Source: Poritiphilus flavus (lineage in GTDB: Bacteria; Bacteroidota; Bacteroidia; Flavobacteriales; Flavobacteriaceae). Taken from it: DNA of 64,000 nucleotides. Of the stretch, positions 43,925-52,238 are shown piece after piece (the stretch's first letter is position 1; every line of letters begins with the position of its first letter). The notes beneath the pieces are model-generated. The model saw nothing but the letters and a program-made list of their open reading frames with translations. It ran no database searches and was not told the DNA's origin. The translations under genes and the position numbers were made by a program. The stretch covers positions 124,001-188,000 of the forward strand of contig NZ_WXYO01000004.1 of NCBI RefSeq assembly GCF_009901585.1. Reading direction: 5' to 3'.

Positions 43925-45790
43925 ATGATACGAATTCCCTTTTTAATATCCGTTTTTTCTTTTTTGATGGTATACTCAGGATATACCCAGAAACAGCATA
44001 TTAGTAGGATAGAACCGCCCAATTGGTGGGTCGGGATGTCTTTTAACGAAATAGAATTATTGGTGTACGGCGAAGAGATAGGTATGTATTCCGCTCGTTT
44101 AGAGACCTATTCCGGCGTAAAACTAAAAGGAACTAAAACGGTTCTTAACAAGAACTATTTGTTTCTGACTTTAGAAATTGCGGATGAGGCGCAGTCTGGC
44201 ACACTAAATTTTACTTTTTCAAGAGACAACCAGCAACCTTTTTCATATTCCTATCCTCTCCTTCAAAGGGACGAGGCAAGGAAAAAACTCAAAGGATTTG
44301 ATTCTTCAGATGCCATTTATTTGATAACCCCGGATAGGTTCGTCAATGGCAATACAAGAAATGATAATGTTAGCGGATTAATGGATAAAGCCAATCGATC
44401 TGACAAAGGAGGTAGACATGGGGGAGATATAGAAGGCATTATGAAAAATCTTGATTATATCAAAGATCTGGGCTTTACCGCGATTTGGCTCAATCCCGTT
44501 TTGGAAAATGATATGCCAAAAAACAGCTATCATGGATACGCCACTACCGATTTTTACAAGGTAGACCCCCGGTATGGATCTAATGAATTGTTCAAGGAAA
44601 TGTGTATGGATGCGGCCGAAAAGGGGATAAAGGTTATTATGGATATGATTGCTAATCACTGTGGTCTGGAACATTGGTGGATGAAGGACTTGCCCTCTGA
44701 AGATTGGATAAATCAATGGCCGGAGTATACAGGAACAAATCATAGGAAAACCGTAATTCTGGACCCCTATGCCTCAAAGATAGATTACCGGCAATTTTTT
44801 GACGGTTGGTTTGTGCCGAGTATGCCAGATTTGAACCAACGAAACAGCTCAATGGCCAAATACCTGATTCAAAATAGTATTTGGTGGATAGAATATTCTG
44901 GTATTTCAGGTATCCGAATGGATACTTACCCTTATCCTGATATGTACTTCATGAGTGATTGGACAAAAGCCATTATGACTGAATATCCCGATTTCAATAT
45001 TGTCGGAGAAGAATGGGTAACGCGTCCTGCGATCGTCTCATATTGGCAGGAAGGAAAAGAAAATCCCAATGGCTACAATTCCTATCTAAAGAGTTTAATG
45101 GATTTTCCACTTCAGAATGCCTTGGTTAATTCTTTGAACAATGAAAAAACATGGACTTCTTCCTGGACCTACCTATACGAAGAGTTAGGACAAGATTATC
45201 TGTATCCTGATCCATTGAATCTGGTAATTTTTCCTGACAACCACGACATGAGTAGAATATACACCCAACTGAATGAAGATGTGGATCTCTTAAAACTTGC
45301 TCTGGTACATACGGCTACAGTGCGAGGTATCCCACAAATCTATTATGGAACCGAAATACTTATGAAAAACCCGGGAACAGAGGACCATGGTATAATAAGA
45401 TCTGATTTTCCCGGAGGTTGGGAAGGTGATAAAGTAGATGCATTCACTGGAAATGGCCTTACAGACAAGCAAAAGGATGTCCAACTATTCACAAAAAAAC
45501 TATTCAATTGGAGAAAAAACGCGAAAACCATACATAAGGGTAATTTGATGCACTTTTCCCCAAAGAACGACAATGAAATTTATGTCTTTTTCAGATACGA
45601 TGATTCTAATAAAATTATGATCGTCTTAAACAAGGATGAAAAGGATATAACAATTGGTTTGAATCAATACGAAGAGATATTGGGCCAAAGTTTTTCTGGC
45701 AGAGATGTACTGTCGGAAACTGAATTTGAGAATTCCAGTGAGCTTTTTGTAAAAGCTAAGAATGCTTTGATTATTGAGCTGGAAGAATAA
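43925..45790 (+). CDS. GH13 neopullulanase/cyclomaltodextrinase-like enzyme (SusA-like)
   Basis: Exported GH13 enzyme of 621 residues with a cleavable signal (FLMVYSGYTQ). An N-terminal Ig-like domain (about 25-115, PPNWWVGMSFNEIELLVYG) is typical of the Bacteroidota periplasmic neopullulanases. Catalytic motifs: I IMDMIANHCG, II GIRMDTYPYP with Asp333, III VGEEW with Glu362, IV FPDNHDMSR. It would degrade imported maltooligosaccharides, cyclodextrins or pullulan in the periplasm. It follows the regulator gene by 160 bp. A truncated lipoprotein gene begins at its stop codon. Confidence 0.93.
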   Translation: MIRIPFLISVFSFLMVYSGYTQKQHISRIEPPNWWVGMSFNEIELLVYGEEIGMYSARLETYSGVKLKGTKTVLNKNYLFLTLEIADEAQSGTLNFTFSRDNQQPFSYSYPLLQRDEARKKLKGFDSSDAIYLITPDRFVNGNTRNDNVSGLMDKANRSDKGGRHGGDIEGIMKNLDYIKDLGFTAIWLNPVLENDMPKNSYHGYATTDFYKVDPRYGSNELFKEMCMDAAEKGIKVIMDMIANHCGLEHWWMKDLPSEDWINQWPEYTGTNHRKTVILDPYASKIDYRQFFDGWFVPSMPDLNQRNSSMAKYLIQNSIWWIEYSGISGIRMDTYPYPDMYFMSDWTKAIMTEYPDFNIVGEEWVTRPAIVSYWQEGKENPNGYNSYLKSLMDFPLQNALVNSLNNEKTWTSSWTYLYEELGQDYLYPDPLNLVIFPDNHDMSRIYTQLNEDVDLLKLALVHTATVRGIPQIYYGTEILMKNPGTEDHGIIRSDFPGGWEGDKVDAFTGNGLTDKQKDVQLFTKKLFNWRKNAKTIHKGNLMHFSPKNDNEIYVFFRYDDSNKIMIVLNKDEKDITIGLNQYEEILGQSFSGRDVLSETEFENSSELFVKAKNALIIELEE

Positions 45791-45857
45791 AATCTTAACT
45801 CTTACACTGCTGGTGGTCCTTGCAATAGCTTGTGGAGTTGATTCTAATAATGGCTAG
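45789..45857 (+). pseudogene. Truncated lipoprotein gene, signal sequence only
   Basis: Directly after the GH13 stop, the +1-shifted frame reads KILTLTLLVVLAIACG then VDSNNG and a stop. This is a lipoprotein signal with lipobox LAIAC but no start codon and no mature domain. The stop codon lies inside the ggctagc that begins repeat C copy 3. It looks like the 5' end of a further gene of the starch operon cut off when the repeat arrived or by a linked deletion. Confidence 0.5.
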
Positions 45858-45970
45858 CACTTGCTTGTCTTGAGTTTTTTACTTCAGTGCTCTTTGAACT
45901 TGTACTTAAACTTAGACTTGAACTTCCCAGGATTACGCTCACTTAGTTCGCGTGATCCTGAAATGGTGTC
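45852..45970. repeat. Repeat C copy 3
   Basis: It has the same order as copy 2: ggctagc, ttttttacttc, (c/t)ttgaacttgtacttaaactt, then the hairpin GGATTACGC...GCGTGATCC (9-bp stem). It lies about 130 bp from the 3' end of tRNA-Pro, whereas copy 1 touches a tRNA-Pro-like fragment. Confidence 0.65.
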
Positions 45971-46046
45971 GTTGCTCATAAAAGCTGAAAGGTCGGGTGT
46001 CACCCGACGTAGCCCGGCGAGATAAGAATTGTTTGTAAATATCAGA

Positions 46047-46094
46047 AAATAAAAAGCCCTCCGGCACTCTCGAAAATCTCGAGTTTTGGAGGGC
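46047..46094 (-). terminator. Intrinsic terminator of tRNA-Pro
   Basis: On the minus strand, just after the tRNA 3' end, GCCCTCC pairs with GGAGGGC around an inner CTCGA/TCGAG hairpin, followed by TTTTTATTTT. Confidence 0.8.
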
Positions 46095-46098
46095 GAAG

Positions 46099-46173
46099 TC
46101 GGGGTGGCAGGATTCGAACCTGCGACCTCCTGCTCCCAAAGCAGGCGCGATAACCGGGCTACGCTACACCCCG
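46099..46173 (-). tRNA. tRNA-Pro (anticodon UGG)
   Basis: A complete cloverleaf of 75 nt on the minus strand. The acceptor CGGGGTG pairs with CACCCCG, discriminator A. The anticodon stem-loop is CCTGC-TTTGGGA-GCAGG with TGG. The T-arm is GCAGG-TTCGAAT-CCTGC. CCA is not encoded. Confidence 0.96.
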
Positions 46174-46410
46174 ATGGTGTAAATTTCATATTTCAAATGC
46201 CAAACCCTAAATAGCAGAATTCAGCAGCGCCTTGGCGCGATACCGGGCGGAGTTTATCCGCCATAGCTTTAGCATAGGCGGGCTACACCCCGATGGTGTA
46301 AATTTCATATTTCAAATGCCAAACCCTAAATAGCAGAATTCAGCAGCGCCTTGGCGCGATACCGGGCGGAGTCCATCCGCCGTAGCTTTAGCATAGGCGG
46401 GCTACACCCC
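46173..46410. repeat. Two 119-bp tandem repeats carrying tRNA-Pro 5'-half fragments
   Basis: Two direct copies (46173-46291 and 46292-46410), differing at a few bases. Each contains the 5' leader of tRNA-Pro and, on the minus strand, GGGGTGTAGC, an inserted stretch of about 34 bp with the palindrome CCGCCTATGCTAAAGC and its partner arm, then CCCGGTATCGCGCC. The outer parts equal the tRNA-Pro acceptor and D-arm. So the 5' half of the tRNA has been duplicated twice, with a palindrome in its D-region, directly upstream of the intact gene. Confidence 0.85.
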
Positions 46411-46421
46411 AAACGGTGTTA

Positions 46422-46480
46422 AGAACGTCTGGCGGACATGTCCGCCGAAGCCTTTTTTCCGCTAAGGAAAAAGGCGAAGG
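46422..46480. repeat. Palindromic sequences 3' of tRNA-Ser
   Basis: Two adjacent palindromes: TGGCGGACATGTCCGCCA, and a longer imperfect one with cctttttt...aaggaaaaagg. They lie at the 3' end of tRNA-Ser and could serve as its terminator, but the T-run lies inside the stem. Confidence 0.55.
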
Positions 46481-46564
46481 CGGAGAGACCGGGATTCGAA
46501 CCCGGGCAACACTTACGCGTTGACAGATTAGCAATCTGCTCCATTACCACTCTGGCACCTCTCC
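46481..46564 (-). tRNA. tRNA-Ser (anticodon GCU)
   Basis: A cloverleaf on the minus strand. Acceptor GGAGAGG pairs with TCTCTCC (one G-U), discriminator G. The anticodon stem-loop is CAGATTGCTAATCTG with GCT. An extra variable arm (around CAACGCGTAAGTGTTG) is present, as in class II tRNAs, and the T-loop is GGTTCGAATCC. CCA is not encoded. Confidence 0.95.
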
Positions 46565-46890
46565 AAGTAATTCAATGAACAAAGGCCGTAAAACCCGTGA
46601 TCATTTGAGATCGCCTAACGAGCGGGCCAACCTGCCCGTGCAAGCTTGATTTATCAAGTTCTGCAAAGGCGGGTGCAAATGTAATTCTATATCCGAAGGA
46701 ACGCAACTTTTTTGTTGTTTTTTTGAACTTATTGAAGTCAACTTAGCTAATTTTTTTATCTTCAATAGCCTCTTACTACCGAGCTTAATACCATTCCGAA
46801 TATTGCCGTGATTTTAAGCTGCCAAATATTGAGGTCTGCTTAAAAATGCGTCCGGTTTATAGCCTCAATAAGCGTTTTAATCCTATAAGA

Positions 46891-48225
46891 ATGAAAGAAC
46901 AACTAACAACAACTGAAAACCCATCTCAAAATCCAAAGAACCCCCTAAGCCGAAGAGGCTTTATGCTCAAAACTACGCTAGCGCTAGGAGCGGTAACCAT
47001 TGTACCCAGGCACGTATTGGGAATGGGATTTGTAGCACCGAGCGACAAGATCAACCTGGGCTTCATAGGCCTCGGAAGACAAAGCGAAGGACTTGCAAGA
47101 AGATTTATCAATGAGACTTCAGCCCAGATCATTGCGGGAAGTGATGTCTGGAGTACCAAGAACAAATGGTTCCGCAAACAGGTTCAGAAACAATATGCTG
47201 AAAAATATGGAAAAGGAAGCTATGAAGGAGTGACCACCTATGCCCAATATAAAGAGCTGCTGGAAAGAAAGGATATTGATGCAGTTGTTGTTGCTACGCC
47301 GGATCATTGGCACGCTATACAGTCAATAGATGCCATGAAAGCGGGAAAGCACCTTTTTTGTGAAAAACCCCTGTCCCATAGAGTATCCGAAGGTATAGCC
47401 ATGGTAAAGACCGCTGCGGAAACCGGGGCCGTTGTGCAAACCGGTAGTATGCAGCGATCCTGGGAGAATTTCCGGAAGGCCTCAGAACTGGTCAGAAACG
47501 GCTACCTGGGAGAGATCCAAAAAGTACTTGTAAATGTAGGAGACCCCGCTCGTGACTACGACCTGCTACCTGAAAAACTACCCAAAAAGGTAGACTGGAA
47601 CCTTTGGTGCGGCCCGGCACCTATGTTGGCCTATAACCATAGGTTAGCTCCATCCAAAAACAAGGTGAAATTCTGGCCGGATTGGAGAAAATTCAAGGAA
47701 ACAGGAGGTGGTATCCTATGCGATTGGGGCGCACATATGTTCGATATAGCCCAATGGGCCCTGGGAATGGACCGGACAGGACCTGTAAAATACCTGCCAC
47801 CGGAAAATCCAGCCGCGGTTCGTGGCCTGAGAATGTACTATGAAAACGGTATAGAAATGGTACACCAGGACTTTGATAGGGGATGGGGAGTTCGGTTTAT
47901 CGGGTCTGAGGGAAGTCTTGATATCAGCAGAAATTATCTGGAGACTAACCCAGCCAGTATATTAAGCGTACAACTGAAAGACTCGGATACCCATTTGTAC
48001 GATGCTAAAGGCAATCACTATCAGGATTGGTTGGATGCCATCAAAAACAAAACCAAGCCCATTTGTGACGTTCAAACCGGACATCGATCTGCGACAATTT
48101 GCAATCTTGCCAATATTGCCTATCAACTCGGCAGAGAATTGAATTGGGACCCTGTAGCAGAGAAATTTAAGGAAGACGCTGAGGCCAACGCCCTGCTAAG
48201 CAGAAAAAACAGGGACTACAGCTAA
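46891..48225 (+). CDS. Gfo/Idh/MocA-family oxidoreductase, Tat-exported
   Basis: NAD(P)-dependent sugar-type oxidoreductase, about 444 residues from the Met at 46891 (an upstream Met at 46846 is possible but gives an odd N-terminus). A twin-arginine signal is clear: NPLSRRGFMLKTTLALGAV. The Rossmann motif is LGFIGLGRQSEG, with family motifs VVVATPDHWHA and LFCEKPLSH, and a C-terminal domain with GGGILCDWGAHMFDIAQWAL. Exported Gfo/Idh proteins are common in Bacteroidota polysaccharide loci, and some act as glycosidases using bound NAD. It converges with the lactonase operon. Confidence 0.92.
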   Translation: MKEQLTTTENPSQNPKNPLSRRGFMLKTTLALGAVTIVPRHVLGMGFVAPSDKINLGFIGLGRQSEGLARRFINETSAQIIAGSDVWSTKNKWFRKQVQKQYAEKYGKGSYEGVTTYAQYKELLERKDIDAVVVATPDHWHAIQSIDAMKAGKHLFCEKPLSHRVSEGIAMVKTAAETGAVVQTGSMQRSWENFRKASELVRNGYLGEIQKVLVNVGDPARDYDLLPEKLPKKVDWNLWCGPAPMLAYNHRLAPSKNKVKFWPDWRKFKETGGGILCDWGAHMFDIAQWALGMDRTGPVKYLPPENPAAVRGLRMYYENGIEMVHQDFDRGWGVRFIGSEGSLDISRNYLETNPASILSVQLKDSDTHLYDAKGNHYQDWLDAIKNKTKPICDVQTGHRSATICNLANIAYQLGRELNWDPVAEKFKEDAEANALLSRKNRDYS

Positions 48226-48254
48226 GTCTCTTGTCAAATTACAAGCAGACTATA

Positions 48255-49082
48255 TTATAAATTGTAGAATTCCTGGGCATTGTTTCCCATGATGTCGGAT
48301 TGTTCGTCCTGGCTTAAATCGCCTATGAAGTCAGTAACCAGGCTTTTTACCCGGGCATAATCTCCGGCGACGAGGCATACCGGCCAATCAGAACCATAGA
48401 GCAATCGGTCTGTCCCAAACGCTTCCAACACCAAATTCATATAAGGTTCAATCTGCTGTGCGGTCCAGGAGTGGTAGTCCGCCTCGGTGATCATGCCTGA
48501 AAGTTTGCAATACACATTCTCGTGTTTCGCCAATTCCTTCATCAGCACGGCCCATCCGTCAAAATAACCATCTTTGATGTAAGGTTTGGCCAGGTGGTCT
48601 ATCACAAACTTTTGTTTTGGAAAGCGTCTTACAAATTCCAATGAAGCCCCCAGTTGATGTGGAAAGATCAGGATATCATAAGTGCTGTTAAACTTTTCCA
48701 GCATACCAATTCCCCTCAGAAAATCGGATCTCAATAAAAAATTGTGGTCCGGTTCTCCCTGTACAATGTGCCGGTATCCCTTGATTTTTTCCTCTGAATT
48801 GTATTTTTCCAGTTGTTCTTCTACATCGCCGGACCGGAAGTCTACCCAACCCACAACTCCTCTTATAAATTCGTTTTCCTTGGCAAGACCCAGGAGAAAA
48901 TCGGTTTCATCCAGACTTTGATCCGCCTGAACCGCAACACATCCGTCAACCCCGTTCTCCGCATACACCAATTTCAGGTCCTCAGGCATAAAACTCTTTC
49001 TGATGACGGCCATTTCATCATTGATCCACGAGTGCTTTACGGGGTCGTACTTCCAAAAATGTTGATGCGAGTCTATAATCAT
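48255..49082 (-). CDS. Amidohydrolase-2 family sugar lactonase (fuconolactonase-like)
   Basis: A cytoplasmic TIM-barrel hydrolase of 275 residues. The N-terminal metal motif is DSHQHFWKYDP, with the expected His in IFPHQLGAS, VIDHLAKP and the Asp in LLYGSDWPVC. This group (COG3618) includes L-fuconolactonase and L-rhamnono- and galactarolactonases that open sugar-acid lactones. It is the last gene of the dehydrogenase-uxaA-uxaB-lactonase operon, starting 1 bp after the uxaB stop. The dehydrogenase and the lactonase together could oxidise a free sugar to its acid before dehydration. Confidence 0.88.
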   Translation of the reverse strand: MIIDSHQHFWKYDPVKHSWINDEMAVIRKSFMPEDLKLVYAENGVDGCVAVQADQSLDETDFLLGLAKENEFIRGVVGWVDFRSGDVEEQLEKYNSEEKIKGYRHIVQGEPDHNFLLRSDFLRGIGMLEKFNSTYDILIFPHQLGASLEFVRRFPKQKFVIDHLAKPYIKDGYFDGWAVLMKELAKHENVYCKLSGMITEADYHSWTAQQIEPYMNLVLEAFGTDRLLYGSDWPVCLVAGDYARVKSLVTDFIGDLSQDEQSDIMGNNAQEFYNL

Positions 49083-49083
49083 A

Positions 49084-50547
49084 TCAATCTAAATTTTCTA
49101 AGGTATCTTTTATTCCTTTTGCCTGTATCAACTCCAGATATTTGAGGATCAATTCAGCCAGTCCTTCAAAACTATTCAGATCTTCACCCCAGATGTCCTC
49201 ATTAGCCAAAACGGAATGGATAAATTCCCTTCCGCTGAGTTCTTTACTTTCATAACGGGCCCATGAAGTGCTGAAGAAGGTCAATACCTGCTCGTTATCT
49301 TTCAGTTCAATAGGCTTGTTGTCAAACTCCCCACGGTAAAACACGATCAATGCAGCCAGCCCATACACAAGGTGTTTAGGCAAGGAATTCTTTCTTAAAT
49401 AATAGGTCCTTAAAGTGGGCAGTAATCGGGATACGAATTTTGAAGTACTGTTTAAGGCAATGCTCATTAACTGATGTTCCAGTACTGGATTTCGAAATCG
49501 ATCCAGTACATCGGCCATAAACTTTTTGGTTGTGCTATCAGGATAGTCCAGGGTGGGGATCACTTCGGTAGACAAAAGCGTTTCAATGAAGCCACAGACC
49601 AATTCATGGTCCATTACCTCGTGTACATACCTTAGGCCGGCCAGATATCCTACAGGAACCACGGCGGTATGTGCCCCATTTAGAATCCTGACTTTCATTT
49701 CCCTAAAAGGGGTGAGATCATCTGCGAATTGTACGTTCAGATCGGTCTGATGGAACCCAAGTTCCTGCCGAATTTCTTCAGTTCCCTGAATAACCCAACT
49801 GTGATAGTATTCTCCGGCAACCAATAACTGATCCTCAAAGCCCAGCTCCGATTGAATTTCGGATGCCCTGGCCTCTGGATATCCGGAAACAATTCGATCT
49901 ACAAGCGTATTGCAAAAGGCATTTGCGGTATTTATCCAATGCTTAAAATCTTCACCCAAATTCCATAGGTCGGCATAGCGTAAGATTAACACTCTCAATG
50001 CTTCCGCATTGTCTACGATCAACTCACACGGCAGCAAGAAACAGCCCTTGGTCGGGTCTCCCCTAAAGTGTTCAAAGCGTTGGTATAAGAGTTGGGTGAG
50101 CTTAGCCGGAAATTCCTTAGGAGGATGATCTTCGAACAGGTCGGAGGAGTTAAACCGGATCCCGGATTCCGTGGTATTGGAAACAATGAATCTGAGTTCA
50201 GCTTCTTTTGCAAGGTCCAGATACGCGTCCCATTCGGTATAAGGGTTGATGATCTTTTGCACACAGCTGATAAGTTTGATATCTGAAATGTGTTTGCCGG
50301 CGGAAACTCCATCTAAAACCAGGTGGTAAAGCCCTTCCTGAGCCCGCAATGCTGCGTAGTCCCCTCCAGCCGTGGGTTTAACAAGCGCGATTCCTCCATT
50401 AAAGCCAGTCTGTTCGTTAAGTATTTGAATCATCCAGTCTACAAAAGCCCTCAGGAAGTTTCCGCCTCCGAATTGGACTATTTTAAGAGGTAGCTGCTCC
50501 GTGATTCCGACGGTAGATCTGTTGAGTGCTTTCATAAGGATTATCAA
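49084..50547 (-). CDS. uxaB: Tagaturonate reductase (altronate oxidoreductase)
   Basis: NAD-dependent mannitol-dehydrogenase superfamily enzyme of 487 residues. The Rossmann start is IVQFGGGNFLRAFVDWM, followed by VSNTTESGI, and the family catalytic motif is VRILNGAHTAVVPVGYL, with the active-site Lys in the preceding REMKVRILNG. It interconverts D-tagaturonate and D-altronate in galacturonate catabolism. Its ATG overlaps the uxaA stop (ATGA), so the two are coupled. Some family members use other uronates or hexitols, so the true substrate is open. Confidence 0.9.
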   Translation of the reverse strand: MIILMKALNRSTVGITEQLPLKIVQFGGGNFLRAFVDWMIQILNEQTGFNGGIALVKPTAGGDYAALRAQEGLYHLVLDGVSAGKHISDIKLISCVQKIINPYTEWDAYLDLAKEAELRFIVSNTTESGIRFNSSDLFEDHPPKEFPAKLTQLLYQRFEHFRGDPTKGCFLLPCELIVDNAEALRVLILRYADLWNLGEDFKHWINTANAFCNTLVDRIVSGYPEARASEIQSELGFEDQLLVAGEYYHSWVIQGTEEIRQELGFHQTDLNVQFADDLTPFREMKVRILNGAHTAVVPVGYLAGLRYVHEVMDHELVCGFIETLLSTEVIPTLDYPDSTTKKFMADVLDRFRNPVLEHQLMSIALNSTSKFVSRLLPTLRTYYLRKNSLPKHLVYGLAALIVFYRGEFDNKPIELKDNEQVLTFFSTSWARYESKELSGREFIHSVLANEDIWGEDLNSFEGLAELILKYLELIQAKGIKDTLENLD

Positions 50548-52199
50548 AGTGAAATTCCTCTTTTCCAGGGGATGAAATCATCCTGACCAAGCCTTACCGC
50601 GGCGGGCATTTCAATACCGCTTGCTACCCGTATCAGATATTCCAACAGTTCTTCACCTTTTTCTTCAATGCTGTGTTCACCGGTAATTACAGTCCCCGCG
50701 TTAATATCGATAAGGTCCTTCATTCTCCTTTGAAGCTCGTTATTACTGGATATTTTGATCACCGGGGCGATCGGGTTCCCTGTTGGGGTACCCAAACCGG
50801 TGGTAAAGGCGATAAGGGTGCAGCCCGAGCCTGCCAGTCCGGTAGTACTTTCAACATCGTTTCCGGGGGTACACAGTAAGTTAAGCCCCTTTGTCCTCGC
50901 CTTTTCCGCGTAATTCAAAACATCGGTAACCGGGGAGGTGCCTCCCTTTTTTGCAGCTCCGGCAGATTTCATGGCATCTGTTATCAAACCGTCTTTGATG
51001 TTCCCGGGAGAAGGATTATTCTCCAGACCAGAACCCAAAGCAACCGCTTTTGCTGAATAGGCATCCATTAATCCGGCGAATTTCTCCGCGGTTTCCCTGG
51101 ACGTGCATCGGTTGATCAATTCCTGTTCCACTCCATTCAGTTCCGGGAATTCAGACAAGATGGTCGTTCCTCCCAGTGCAACAAGAAGGTCCGAAGTGTA
51201 GCCCAGGGCAGGGTTAGCCGAAATTCCGGAAAAACCGTCAGAACCGCCACATTCCAGTCCCAACGTCAAATGATGTAATGGTGCCGGCTTTCTCTCCGTC
51301 TTATTGGCTTCTATCAGGCCTATAAAAGTCTTTTTTACGGCTTCTTCAATGAAATGACGCTCACTTTTACTCTTGTGTTGCTCCAGTATGTACAAAGGTT
51401 TGGAGAAGTTGGGATCTCTTTCCTTTATCCCGTTTGCGAGCAGGCGAACCTCGGCGTTCTGACAGCCCAGGCTCAACACGGTAGCCCCGGCCACGTTGGC
51501 ATTCGTAATATAGCCAGCCAGCAGTTCACATAGCGCATCCGAATCTTCCCGCATACCTCCACATCCTCCGGCATGGCTGAGGAATTTGATTCCATCTACG
51601 TTGGGAAATGCCCTGTTTTGTTTGATCTCCTCCGGTGTTCGGATAATGCTTGTAGCCCATAATTCTTCCTCGGATGCTCCGCTGAGGTATTTGGAAACCA
51701 GACTTTCAGTATCCACGGAAAAATCTTCGGCAATATGGTAACCTAAGGATTTTAGCAGTGCGGATCTAAGCACTTCTACATTTCGGTTTTCACAAAAGAC
51801 CATCGGAATAACCAGCCAAAAATTGGCCGTTCCAACACTTCCGTCAGCCCTGTGATATCCATCAAAAGTGCGCTCTTTCCATTTGCTTACATCAGGTTTC
51901 TCCCATTTTTCAATGTGTTGGCCTACCTGATAGGCGGCCGCATCGTGAACCGTATTATCCAGGCTGATCACTTCCCCTCGTGAGATCCGCCTGGTAGCCT
52001 TTCCTACCAGGGTACCGTACATGGTGATTTTATCGCCTACACTCAGGTCTTCGGCTGCGAATTTATGTTTGGCAGAAACTTTGCTAACCAGGGAAAGCGG
52101 GGAGCCTCCTTCTTCAACCACTGTTCCAGGCTCCATATCTTGTAGCGCAACCAGAACGTTGTCTTTAGGATGTAGTTTTAAGACCCGGGTGCTACTCAT
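50544..52199 (-). CDS. uxaA: Altronate dehydratase, full-length
   Basis: UxaA-family dehydratase of 551 residues with both parts fused. The N-terminal SAF domain (about 1-95, LHPKDNVLVALQDMEPGTVV) is followed by the catalytic UxaA/GarD domain (about 110-551), with GYHRADGSVGTANFWLVIPM, FLSHAGGCGGMREDSDALCE and LGLECGGSDGFSGI. It turns D-altronate into 2-keto-3-deoxy-D-gluconate and needs Fe2+ or Mn2+. It lies between the zinc dehydrogenase (39 bp upstream) and uxaB (4-bp overlap). GarD-like relatives act on galactarate, but the pairing with uxaB supports altronate. Confidence 0.92.
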   Translation of the reverse strand: MSSTRVLKLHPKDNVLVALQDMEPGTVVEEGGSPLSLVSKVSAKHKFAAEDLSVGDKITMYGTLVGKATRRISRGEVISLDNTVHDAAAYQVGQHIEKWEKPDVSKWKERTFDGYHRADGSVGTANFWLVIPMVFCENRNVEVLRSALLKSLGYHIAEDFSVDTESLVSKYLSGASEEELWATSIIRTPEEIKQNRAFPNVDGIKFLSHAGGCGGMREDSDALCELLAGYITNANVAGATVLSLGCQNAEVRLLANGIKERDPNFSKPLYILEQHKSKSERHFIEEAVKKTFIGLIEANKTERKPAPLHHLTLGLECGGSDGFSGISANPALGYTSDLLVALGGTTILSEFPELNGVEQELINRCTSRETAEKFAGLMDAYSAKAVALGSGLENNPSPGNIKDGLITDAMKSAGAAKKGGTSPVTDVLNYAEKARTKGLNLLCTPGNDVESTTGLAGSGCTLIAFTTGLGTPTGNPIAPVIKISSNNELQRRMKDLIDINAGTVITGEHSIEEKGEELLEYLIRVASGIEMPAAVRLGQDDFIPWKRGISL

Positions 52200-52238
52200 A
52201 AGCTTTACGTTATTTATTCCTCCGTTGAGGTATTAGTT

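Noticed and set aside
45884-46189. 101-residue minus-strand ORF across repeat C and tRNA-Pro
   Set aside because: It runs through a clear tRNA gene, its terminator and a repeat; the protein has no recognisable features.
46173-46410. CRISPR array or phage att array
   Set aside because: Only two 119-bp direct copies with no spacers; content is a tRNA 5' half plus palindrome.
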